A DNA stretch of 64,000 nucleotides from Sthenelais limicola (lineage: Eukaryota > Annelida > Polychaeta > Phyllodocida > Sigalionidae): positions 57,718,966 through 57,782,965 of the forward strand of contig OW804094.1 of assembly GCA_942159475.1 (NCBI GenBank), in the 5' to 3' direction. Positions 13,857 through 24,325 of the stretch are shown here, piece after piece (position 1 is the stretch's first letter; each line of letters starts with the position of its first letter). The translations under genes and the position numbers were made by a program. The notes under the pieces were generated by a model. It was not told the DNA's origin and did not search any database. It worked only from the letters and a program-made list of their open reading frames with translations.

Positions 13857-14318
13857 AATGACTATTTATAAGCACTGCTCTAAAAACCCTGAGGCTGTTG
13901 TCAAGAAAACAGCCATTGTTCGAGGGCGTGCCTAGGTCTATGATTGCGATGATGAAGGAATTATCATTGGAATCAAAGACCTGCATGCGTGAACAATTTA
14001 CCTCATGTACTGTGGAACGTATAAATCCCCGCAGCTTAGATCCTCGAGGGGAAATTGACTATTGATGGGATTCCGATAACATGGCTTATCATGCAATACC
14101 AGCATCAGTCCGTTTTTGTTCAGCAGAGCGATATGGAGGCAGGATTACGACAGGGATCCTCAAGTTCAATATTTGCTGTACGGTATTTACTTTCAGGACC
14201 AGAGGACCTGATGTGTTTTTAACCTTCCCTCAATAGTACAAGATAGTAAGTATTCCATCGGAAGACAATCATACATAGATTCTTAATTACAAGTTGAAGT
14301 ATGCAGTCCGCAGCAATG

Positions 14319-14545
14319 TTTTTTTTATAAAAACAATCTCGAGGCGGGGCAGTATTATACTTTAAGACAGTTTAGCATTACATAGTATACATACTACATT
14401 CATAAACACATGTGTACATTACACACACATTTTTTTTTTATAAAAACAATCTCGAGGCGGGGCAGTATTATACTTTAAGACAGTTTAGCATTACATAGTA
14501 TACATACTACATTCATAAATACATGTGAACATACACACATACAGG
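14319..14545. repeat. Tandem duplication with 113-bp period
   Basis: Both copies contain ATAAAAACAATCTCGAGGCG, then GGGGCAGTATTATACTTTAA and ATTACATAGTATACATACTA. The word CTCGAGGCGG occurs at 14338 and 14451. The copies differ at only a few bases, so the duplication is recent. Confidence 0.92.
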
Positions 14546-14556
14546 TACGCACACAC

Positions 14557-16048
14557 ATATGAGCAATTCCACCAAAAATGCATCATTTGGCCATCCAGGG
14601 CTGAAAATTCATATTTTGTTTTAATTGCTTCCATTGATTTACTTTTTCTCATACATAAACTAGATATATTGCTACTAATAATAGACGAAATTGGGAACGT
14701 TAATTATGAATATTGTGGTCAAGGCTGCTTGAGAGACACAGTGACCTCTATTCTAATAGTAAGGGCAAAGGGGAACGGTCCAGATTTCTATATGAATTAG
14801 GATTAAATTAGAAATAAATAGTGAAAATGTAAGCATAATGTTTTAAATTAGTTTATATATAATAGGTCTTGATATAACTTATAAGGGTCATAACGCTGTT
14901 TAGTTTGTGAAAACATTCCAACTAAAAGGAAAGTTACAGCAAAATAACCATTCAGTAATGGTAATAGAAATGGCAGGGCCTAGGTCACAGGTCATTGACC
15001 CTCTGGCCCATTATACACATATAACCCATTATATATAGAATATATACAAAAATATTAATAACAGTGTTTTCCCCTTGTGTACCTGTTAAATTGGCTTGAA
15101 TACTTGTTTTGGTTGTTTATAAAGGTGAATATAAGTTATGTCTAAGTATTTAGAGGCAAAATTAGTAGGGAAAAAATTAGAAAAAATAGTTCTCAACCCC
15201 CCTCTAGACCCCCGTTACGGAGACATGGGCACCCTCTAGGCCCCCGTTACGGCGACATACTGTTTTTGCTTGTTGCTACCATCTCAGGTATGACAGAATT
15301 CTTTTTTGTTTTTATTTATTTTCCCTTGTGTTTCTTACATATTATAATGCTTATAGAAAATAATTCATGCTAATATAAATTTATTTATTGCTGAAACCTA
15401 GACCCCCGTTACGGCGACATTAATATTCCCACAAACTTTTTTCAAAATTCCAATCACATTATTTAGCTGGAAAGAATTAGCTGGAGATTTTTCAATGAAT
15501 ACAATGGATGTAATAATCATAAACAATGATATAAGTAATGGTGGTAAGGGGGGTTTCATTTTTAGTTCTTCTAGGTCTATATGTTAAAAAAAATAGACCC
15601 CCGTTATGGCGACAGTGGGCTACCCCATAATCAACTTTACATAATATCGTCAAGAAATTACTTGAAAAATTGAAAATATTGATTTTTTAACCATCCAAAC
15701 ATATTATTTCAGAGTAATCATTGACCCTCTGGCCCATTATGCAGATAAACCCATTATATCAAGAATATGTATAAATTTTCCCCCAAAAAATACTGGCTGC
15801 ATTTTTTAAACAGTGATTCTGATAGGAAAAACTGCGTTTTTATGAGTGATTATGGCAGAAAAATAAGCATTTTCTTGGCCTCACGATTAAAAAAAAATAA
15901 AACACATTGTAGGATACTTCCCCCTAGGCGACTTTTTCCCCCTGAATCCGAAAATACCAACGAAAATAATCTAAGATAAATATTTTAGCTTCTGGAGGAG
16001 CTGTTGTTTTCAACCCAAATGATGCACTTTTGGTGGAATTGCTCATAT
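14557..16048. mobile_element. Non-autonomous element with 34-bp terminal inverted repeats
   Basis: The left end (14557-14590) begins ATATGAGCAATTCCACCAAA, and the right end (16015-16048) is its inverse with one mismatch. The roughly 1.5-kb interior has no transposase. It contains a direct repeat of about 50 bp (14992 and 15718, TCATTGACCCTCTGGCCCAT) and four copies of ACCCCCGTTACGGCGACAT or close variants (15208, 15240, 15402, 15597). A decayed relative of the right half lies at 15-292. I saw no clear target-site duplication. Confidence 0.75.
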
Positions 16049-16399
16049 ATATACATACTTAGACAAAAGACAATGCATCATTGCCAAAATACGTTGGGAC
16101 GTTTCTATGCACACAAGCTGGAAGAAATGGAGGTTTCTCACGAGTGGCCACAATCCCTCAAATCCGATCTCAAAACGGAAATCTCCAAAAAGTGGGGAAT
16201 ATTAGAGGGAAACAAAAACACTAGAGACCCACAGAAAGCTAAGGTCATCGATGGTCAAAGGAGAAACAAGAATATCGCCTCTTTCTTAGTACAGGCCTCA
16301 ATTTGATTGATCATTATTTACCTGTCTCGCAACCCACCGTCATTGATTGGCGCAATTTGATTTATGCAACCAATCAAAACAAGTCCCTTCGGTATTGGG

Positions 16400-16423
16400 C
16401 GTATCAACACATGTGTTGATACG
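16400..16423. repeat. Perfect 24-bp palindrome
   Basis: CGTATCAACACA followed directly by its reverse complement. Confidence 0.9.
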
Positions 16424-16719
16424 TCTACACATATCAAATAGGCAGATGTCACTCATTTCTATATGATAACACCCAAACTTGTGATATAAATACATGAGAC
16501 ACCCACACATGACCAAACCTGACGTGGATCTGACACTGACACAAACAGTCTTACATAGAGTTCAATTGTTTAGAACAAGTAGGCAGTTCAAAGCGGGAGT
16601 CTTTTTAGGGACTTTTGTCCCCATCGTGGAGGATGTAAGTTCATCAGCTGTGGTATATCAGTCTATCACCTGTGCCATATCAGTAGGGTTATTGTGGGGC
16701 AACTCGAGATAGCAGTTGA

Positions 16720-16862
16720 TGATACGGTCAAGTAGTTGTACAGTTGTAAAGTCAGTTGAAAAAAGTCAGTCGATAAGTTGAAAAAGTCGGTCATAAAAAC
16801 TCAGTCATAAAAGTAGTCGTACAGTCGTAAAAATCAGTCGTAAACTCGAAAAAAAGTCAGCA
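16720..16862. repeat. 21-bp minisatellite family, array 1
   Basis: Degenerate tandem array of AGTCAGTCGTAAA / AGTTGAAAAAGTC words, about 21 bp apart. It is the reverse-complement form of the arrays near 38.34, 54.6 and 61.5 kb. Confidence 0.75.
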
Positions 16863-16948
16863 ACACTTAATTCTGAGTCCTAAATTGATAAAGATGAAAA
16901 TTGAAAGGCATTATATAGGCACTAGCAAAGTAACCATCCTCTCGATGG

Positions 16949-17062
16949 TCCCCCTCTCTCCCCCCTCCCCCTCTTCTGTGTCTCTCATACCTGTTCTTCT
17001 CTCCCAACCCCATCTCCGATTATCCCCCCACCCTCTCCCTCCCCTCTTATTCCACTCTCCCA
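16949..17062. repeat. C/T-rich tract
   Basis: About 110 bp, almost only pyrimidines on the plus strand (CCCTCTCTCCCCCCTCCCCC and similar). It directly precedes the LINE fragment. Confidence 0.9.
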
Positions 17063-17105
17063 CTCCTCTGCATGTAGTCAGGTCCCCTGGAAGTGACATA
17101 GTAGC

Positions 17106-17775
17106 TTGTGGGAAACCCCTAATGAGACTAGACCGATATCGCTCACACATGTAGCCGGTAAAATTCTAGAAAAAATTCTAGCAGAAAATCTTTATGACTA
17201 TTTGAATCAGTTACTTAGAAGCCAGCTAGGCTTTCAGAAAGGACACAGTACTAATGAGGCAATTTATAATTTAGTGACTGACATAAATATGTCAATACAT
17301 CGTAAAGATTATACTCTAGCTTGCTTTGTTGACTTTAGCAAAGCCTTTGACTGTGTAGACCATAACATATTATTAAAGAAACTTCAGGATATTGGGATAG
17401 AAGATATGGGCTTAAAATGGTTCCGCTCCTACTTAACTGACAGAACCCAGAGAGTTAAAATAGGTGAACATGCTTCTTCGGTAGGGTCTATTCCTATCGG
17501 TGTACCACAGGGATCAATATTAGGACCATTACTTTTCTTAATTTATGTGAATGATATCAAAGACCTAAATATTACCTGTAAATATATTCAGTATGCAGAT
17601 GACACGGTCATTTATTGTTCTGCATCAAACTTAAAACGATGTGAAGAAATTCTTTCCAGTGATTTACAAAGATTTTATGAATGGTGCTTGGGTAGCAAGC
17701 TATCTCTAAATTAATGTAGCAAAAACAAAGTTGCTGGTTTTTAATACACGTCATATAACACATGGGAAAAGGTAT
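17106..17775 (+). mobile_element. LINE (non-LTR retrotransposon) fragment, reverse-transcriptase domain
   Basis: An open frame of about 200 residues (to 17714) encodes the core of a non-LTR reverse transcriptase: RPISL followed by AGKILE, then [45 protein letters not shown] and YADDT, the catalytic box. The pattern fits the CR1/L2/Jockey-Rex range. The 5' part (endonuclease) is absent because homology starts abruptly next to a CT tract. The frame breaks just after LSLN at 17713, where KTKLLVFNTRH continues in another frame to about 17775. It is a dead, truncated insertion. Confidence 0.92.
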
Positions 17776-17957
17776 CGGTCTAGAGAGTATAATGGCACCA
17801 GTGTAGGCCTATGGAAGTCTTGGGCTATTTATTTACTTTACTAAACATGGAATGGACTGTTATTGTAGGCCCACCATCCCGCCCACTATTCTCAAAGCTG
17901 TCCCGCCCTCCTCCAGTGGCCAGTGACATTAAAATCATTTCGTTTTTGTGTCCAATT

Positions 17958-18000
17958 TGTGTGGTAAGCATCGCCGATGTATAGGCGATGCTTCCACACA
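17958..18000. repeat. Hairpin, about 17-bp stem and 8-nt loop
   Basis: TGTGTGGTAAGCATCGCC pairs with GGCGATGCTTCCACACA, with one unpaired base. No gene or terminator context. Confidence 0.85.
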
Positions 18001-18642
18001 TATATAGCTTTGTTTCTGCATGTTTGGCTGGTCTGCTGGTGGCGCTACCTGGTGGGAGGGTGTGAAACCGTTTTTCCGAGCTGTCATGTGTCATGCCGAG
18101 CCTACGAGCATGGTTATGGCGTTTGAGTCTTCATCCACAGATAGCGTGAACGCGAGACGTCTGTTATGCGTTAATTATACCAGTAAGAGGTAAAATTTCT
18201 GGGTGAAATCTCGTCCTAAGGGTCTAACTTAGCCACTCAGATAAGTTCTGGGTCTTGGGCAATGGGAAATATAGGTTTTTTTTCGGATCCTGTCCAATGT
18301 TGTCTAACACTTTGTAGCCCCGATGGACGGGAGGCGTGTTCTCTAGCTTTTGCGTTATGCTGGGCATAGAGTAACTCTATTGTTGCACGTTTTGGTGGAC
18401 AAATTTTTTACATAAACCACAATGCAGACAAACCTGTCTCCAGAGATTTCAAAACTTGCCCCCAGGATTCACCTGCATTAGAGTTTGGTTTAAGAATTTC
18501 AATCTTGAGCTTCATGTTCAAACAGGCTAAAACATCCCAAGGCAAGGAATAAAGGGATTCTGAGGAACGCAGATGGATGCACCGACTGCAATCCATAGTG
18601 CCTAAAGGGTTAATCAATTAAACCTGGCAGACTAAAAGTTAC

Positions 18643-18668
18643 ATGGGAACCAACGGTCGTTGGTTCCC
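18643..18668. repeat. Short perfect hairpin, 12-bp arms
   Basis: TGGGAACCAACG and CGTTGGTTCCCA are separated by 2 bases. Confidence 0.85.
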
Positions 18669-18754
18669 ACATTGGTTCCATCATTCAAAATCATGTCACC
18701 ATCACAGTTGTATAACGATTTCCAAAATATCCTTTCCCTCCCTCTCCTCCCGTC

Positions 18755-19030
18755 AGTCGTAAAAGTCAGTCGTAAAGTCAAAAAAGTCAGTGGAAAAGTT
18801 AAAAAAGTTAGTTGTAATGTCTAACTCCGTTGTAATGTGGGAAAAGTCAGTTAGTTCGTTGTAAAGGGGGAAAAATCAGTCGTAAAGTGGGGGAAGTCAG
18901 TTGTGAAGTCAGAAGTCAGTTGTACAGTCAAAAAAGTCAGTTGAGGAGTTGAAAAAGTCAGTTGTGAAGTCGAAAAAAGTCAGTTCAATGAGTTGTTAAG
19001 TTGAAAAAGTTGGTGGATATGTTGAGAAAA
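18755..19030. repeat. 21-bp minisatellite family, array 2
   Basis: About 12 degenerate units of the type GTCGTAAAGTCAAAAAAGTC, same orientation as the array at 16.7 kb. It leads directly into a purine-rich tract (19023-19115) and then a C/T-rich tract (19140-19209). Confidence 0.85.
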
Positions 19031-19139
19031 GGAGGTGGGTGTAGTGGTGGTTGAGGTGAAAGAAGAGGAGGAGGTGGTGTTTGAGGTGAAGAAGGATGAG
19101 ATGGAGGAGGCACAGAGAGAGACCATACCTATATATTTG

Positions 19140-19209
19140 TTCTCTTCCTTCTACCCCCTCCCTCTCTCCGTCCCCGCTCTCTCCTCCCTCCCTCTCTGCC
19201 CCCTCTCCC
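19140..19209. repeat. C/T-rich tract
   Basis: CCCTCCCTCTCTCC-type sequence, facing a GGAGG/GGTGG purine-rich tract just upstream (19023-19115). Confidence 0.85.
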
Positions 19210-19641
19210 CGATTGCCACAATGGGGCCGCAGGATGGAGGTAGTCCCAAGACCAAATATGCAAATAGTCTCGTTGTGGTGTTGGGGCACTGATAGGGGAT
19301 ACCGAATAGCCTCTGGTCGTTCTATGCAAGTGAGGTCAGGAGTGGCATCAGATTGTGTGTCCTGTTGTGTTTAGTTCTGTCGGCTGCCACATAAGGCAAT
19401 TCTAACCTGTTTGAAACCCTTTTATTAACCCTAATTTTCTCAAAAAGTGTTCTTATGAAAATAGGGGTAAATTGAAATATGAACAAACATTAAGGGTAAG
19501 AAGAATTGCGCATGTTCATTTTCATTGGAGGTTGCCATAGTAACCTAGGATTACTTTGTACTCTATACTAAATTTTTGTTAAATCAAAATTACATATACC
19601 AGCCTGTATTTCTGGAAGTATTTATCCCGAAATTACACAAT

Positions 19642-20771
19642 TTAAAGGCAAACGCTACTATCTAGTGGAAAATGAAAATAAATGTCATTTTTCTGAAACT
19701 TTAGTATTTGATTCTTGAAGTGTTTCTGGTCATAAGGATGGAAAAAAATCATTGGGTAGCCGTGCTCATTTTTGAATTACAGTGCTTCAAAATTTGGCAT
19801 CTCAAAAGTACCAATGACGAACAAAAGGGGGGCCCATTTTGCAGTACCTCAACTTCATAGTTCATATTTACTATTTATATTCACTCAATTTAAGTAAAAT
19901 TAACAGTTTTAGAGAGAGTATTATTTGGCCAATAATTCTATGCCTCTTTTCTATAGGGTGCATTGTTATTTTTATTTTGAAAACAACAAAAACATAATGT
20001 GAATTTTAAATTAAAAACTCGAAAAAACTCAATATTTTTCACCATTTTTATAAAAACAATTTTTTTCCCTCCCCAGTGAAAATAAATGTCATTTTTCTGA
20101 TTCTTTAGTATATGATTTTTGAAGTATTTGTGTTCTCAAAACTGAAAAAAAATTAATGGGTCACCGTGCTAGTTTCTGAATTATGGGGCTTTGAAACATG
20201 GCTGACAACCCAAAAATCTGCTGCTTTCAAAGTGTTCTATGTTTCCTAAACACGTCTATTTCAGACAGCTACAATTATTTTTTTAACGTGATGACATACA
20301 TTTTTTTCCCTATATATGTGTAGATTATTACCTGCACTATATGTGTAGAAAATTCTGGGACATTTGGAGTATCCATTTTTGTTTTATTCCCAAAACCGTG
20401 AAAGGAAAATGCAGCATTTCCCAATAGACTTGCATGCTAATTGGGTACAACTGAGAGTACCCATAGCTAGCTCTGTTTCCCAAACATGTCTATTTCAGAC
20501 AGCTATAAAAAAAAATCAAACGCGATGACATATATTTTTTTTCCTTTTTATCTGTAGTATATAACCTGAACTGTATGTCTAGAAAATTTTGGGACAGTAG
20601 GAGTAGCCATTAATTGTTTGTTTTATTCTATAAAATCTGACAAAATGGGCCGTTTCCTCATAGACTGCAATGCTAAAGGAATAGTGCGTAAAATGCCCGT
20701 ACATTTGGTATATGGTAAAGGGGGGCGTGGTAAAGGGGGGCGGGGCAGTGAATAGTAGCGTTTGCCTTTAA
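19642..20771. mobile_element. Non-autonomous element with TTAA-flanked inverted repeats
   Basis: The ends read TTAAAGGCAAACGCTACTAT at 19642 and its exact inverse at 20752-20771. If TTAA is the target duplication, the terminal inverted repeat is AGGCAAACGCTACTAT (16 bp). Inside are two further duplications: about 130 bp at 19668 and 20083 (AAAATAAATGTCATTTTTCT), and about 210 bp at 20250 and 20478 (GTCTATTTCAGACAGCTA). There is no transposase. TTAA targets are used by piggyBac and Kolobok-like elements; the mobilising family is not shown by the sequence. Confidence 0.8.
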
Positions 20772-22087
20772 GCAATGATAGGGCCCTTAAGAGCATTTTT
20801 CTTTCTCATAATGTTGGATATTATTTTTATGCATTAGATTATCATTTCCCCCTGTTACCCTAGTTTCATCAGAGGAAATGTGATGTCACATTCCAGAATT
20901 TTGCTATTTTTTGTATTTGAAAGTCATATCTGGTGACTTTGACCTTGGTCAAGCTCACTGGATCGAAGTCTGCAGATAGCCCTTATACATACCATCAATG
21001 GCCCAAGGAAACAAGGGTTTCCCCAGAACCCCCTCCCCTAATCGATCCAATGAATCTGTGAAGTGACAATGCTTTTTTCCGGACTTGGCGCAGGAAAAGC
21101 ATTGTCAAGGACTCAAAAGTATGTGTGTTACTAACGCTGTATAAATTAGAAGTGATTATGACGTACGTTATTGCGTCATGGCCGGCATCAGAGAAAAAGT
21201 GGACTTCGGCACCAACAAAACAAAGTTTGTATTGGTCTCTCACGTCATCAATAAAACTAATACATAAATATGATTCATACCAAATGCAAGCTTATACATT
21301 TCTCTTTCCACTGTTGTATAGGGTTAGGCAATTACTTTATATATATGGCTGGGTGTATGCTTGGAGTAAAATGCCTATCTGTGTGTGGATTAGTGGAGGA
21401 GGTGGAGTGGCAATAGATATAGAGGGGGCTGAAAGTAGATGAACTTTCAAATTACACAACTTTCCTTGTATTTGATGTACAAATTCCGTTCGAAGGTTGA
21501 TTTAATTCTCACACTGTAAGCAGTACAGTTGTTCTAGGACTGTAAATATATATCCCATCTAAAAGAAGTTCTGAAAAAGGATATGCCCAGTCTGACTCAC
21601 ATCTGGTCAGAATTAAGTTCATTATCTTGGCATCGGCCTTAATGAGAAGGGGGAGGAGTAGTAGGCTGAAGAGAACAGAGAGGCACCTTTTTCGATTCTG
21701 GTCCATCCCAGTGTTAAGTTATAAGGAGAGGGTAGGGCTAGGGGTCTAGTGGGAGAGACTGAGGGGGGAGGGGGGGAGGGGGAGGGGGAGTGTCAGAAGA
21801 GTGGGAGATATTTTCACCAGGGGGCACTGATGATGACAAACACTGGGTGCCGCTTTGGCTCAGAGGGGTTAATGTCAGTGGAGGAGGGTGGGGGCGGCGA
21901 AGAAATAACATCTAGGAAAGTATAATGTATACTGCACAGGGCAAAAATTCCTTATCTTGTTCTTAGATTAAAAGTTCTGGGAGGAGAGGGGCAGTTGGTG
22001 TGGGGGAGGGGGGGAGGGAGGGTGTCCCATTAACCGAAAGTTTCGAAATAAAGTATTCCAATGATAGGAGGGTTAAAGGCCATCGTT
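20772..22087. other. Clarin intron 1, unannotated stretch
   Basis: No exon or RNA gene recognised. G-rich short tracts occur near 21750-21800 and 21990-22020. Confidence 0.4.
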
Positions 22088-22172
22088 GGGGGGGGGGGGG
22101 GGGGGGGGGCAGAGAGGGGGGAGAGCGGGGGCGGCAGACATGAGAGGGGAGGGGTGTGGGACTGGGAGGAAA

Positions 22173-22242
<70 letters not shown>

Positions 22243-22294
22243 AGAGAGAGAGAGAGATCAGAGAGGAGGACAAGGAGGAGGAGGAGGAGGAGGA
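22088..22294. repeat. G-run, (GA)n and (GGA)n tract
   Basis: Twenty-two G in a row (22088-22109), then (GA)n at 22175-22257, then (GGA)n to 22294. The strand asymmetry (purines on plus) makes this a candidate for triplex or G-quadruplex structure. ORFs over it are artefacts. Confidence 0.95.
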
Positions 22295-23014
22295 CCCTGC
22301 TGGGAACCACAGTAAGGGGTCTGGTGGAGAAAATCGGGGAAAGGACCATAAAAGGCCATAAAAGGCCATAGAACCCACATGTTCTGGCAAATTTCAACTC
22401 ATTAATTTATACAGAGAAATGGAAATATCCCCACATTTAACATTGTTCCGATCTGATTTGAATAATTACCATGAGACCATGGATGGAGAAATCATTAGGC
22501 TACACATTGATATGTTTTATGTGCTTCAAATCAAATCGGATCATATGATCAAATGGAAAAAACTGGAAAAAAAATTAGTCACCAAATGAATTACTTCATG
22601 ATACTTGCTCAGTTTTATTTTATTTTCACAAATCAGGTGTACAGGGCCCGAGCTATAGATGTTCTGAACCTGATTGTCAACTTATAAATCAGATTCATGC
22701 AATATTTAAACAATAATGAAAGAAACTTCACTTCCACCTCCAAAACAGAAAATGAGGGGGGAGACTGAAGGCCCTTTAAGAACTTACAAACAACCTCGGA
22801 TGAAAGGGGTGACCGCCTGGGCCATCAGATTCCAAGATAAGATGGGGAAATTTGTTACATCTTTCTGCCGACTCATGAGTTCACACTCTTTTGAATTTAT
22901 TCTCGTTGATTTTATCAAATCGTTAATAATAATAGATAACAAGAAAAGGTTTAACAGATTTGGATACTAACTCTTATTGGAGTTAGTATGAAAGCATATG
23001 TGTATTGGGGTTGG

Positions 23015-23245
23015 GGAGCGTTTGCTTTCAATGGCATTTTGCGGTTAGGAGCAAGACCCTAGACAAGATAGATGAAAAAAAAAAAGATAAAAAAAAATTG
23101 TCCTAATGGGATTTTAATGACATTTGCGGTTTGGAGCATTTCAATGGCATTTTGCGGTTGGGAGCAAGACCCTAGACAAGGTAAACGAAAAAAAAATTAA
23201 AAAAAAATTCCGTCCTAATGGGATTTTAATGACATTTGCGGTGGA
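23015..23245. repeat. Tandem duplication, 113-bp period, with A-runs
   Basis: Two copies of TTTCAATGGCATTTTGCGGT, AGCAAGACCCTAGACAAG, an A-rich run and CCTAATGGGATTTTAATGAC. The word TCAATGGCAT occurs at 23028 and 23141. Confidence 0.9.
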
Positions 23246-23360
23246 GGAGGAGGCGGAGGAAGAGGAGGAGGAGGAGGAGGAGGAGAGGACTGAGGGGGAG
23301 TGAACAAGAAAGGAGAGGGAGAGAGGAGCACCTAGCGCGGGGGTGGGGGGGGGGGGGGGG
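23241..23360. repeat. (GGA)n tract and G-run
   Basis: GGA triplets at 23241-23285, then a G-run interrupted by T near 23339-23361. Confidence 0.9.
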
Positions 23361-24250
23361 TGGAAGCCATTGTGGAAGTAGAAAGAAGGGGAGGGGAGAG
23401 GGGGAGACTAAGTTATATTTTGATTTCATTCATGATATATCATTTTGCTTGTGGCCTTAAATAGGTGCCCCCCCTCCTCCTCCTCTGCCCCATCTCTTTC
23501 TCCCTCTCCCACCTCTCACTCACCACCAACACCACCACCACCACTCTTTGTGAGGGTGGTCACTGATGAAGGAAAGACTTAAGCCCTCCTCCAGAGCCTG
23601 GGCATGATGGGGGCCTTCTCAAAGGTGATGTCACACAAATGCCCTGACTGGGACTGAACTAATTAATAACATATGATGCATAGGGGTGATGCTACTAGGG
23701 GGCGATGGAGGGCGGCTACTAGAGGGCACAGGCAGACCATCAGGAAGAGGCAGAACATGGACAACCACTAGGCCCGCTAGGGGGCAGAACAAAAGCGTCC
23801 CTAACGGCGGGAGGAAGAACTAACGGCCCAGGGCCCCCAAGTGGTGGAGGAGAGCGCTCTGGCTGTTATCAGCAACTTTGGCTGTTGTCAATTAGTGTCA
23901 GGGGGCGAGGGTGGCGAGGGCTGGCGAGGGCGGCGATTATATCGGCGCAGGGGAGAGAGAGATAAGGCCCACACTTGATGAGATAACAGGACATGAAAGG
24001 CGTGTGCCAAATCAGATTTAAATGTTCATTTATTGCAGTGAAATAAAATTCCTGGAAACTCATACTTCTAACAGCATTCCTCGGCACCGTTAAATTAAAT
24101 CTTAAAAAAAAAATCAGCCCCACAGCATTAATACTTTCTGCAATCTGAACTTTCTTCTCAACCTTGGGGACCCTGGATTTGTAACCTGATCTGTCGGCGG
24201 ACAAATTCTCAGTAAATGCAAAAAATCATATGCACACATATGCTTTAATA

Positions 24251-24325
24251 AGGAGGAGGAGGAGGAGGAGGAGGAGGAGGAGGAGGAGGAGAGATTGTGT
24301 GAGAGAGAGGAGAGAGAGAGGGGGA
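24251..24325. repeat. (GGA)n then (GA)n microsatellite
   Basis: Thirteen GGA triplets at 24251-24290 followed by GAGAGAGGAGAGA. Confidence 0.95.

Noticed and set aside
21963..22397. 144-codon Ser/Pro/Leu-rich frame
   Set aside because: Translation of the GA, GGA and G tracts.
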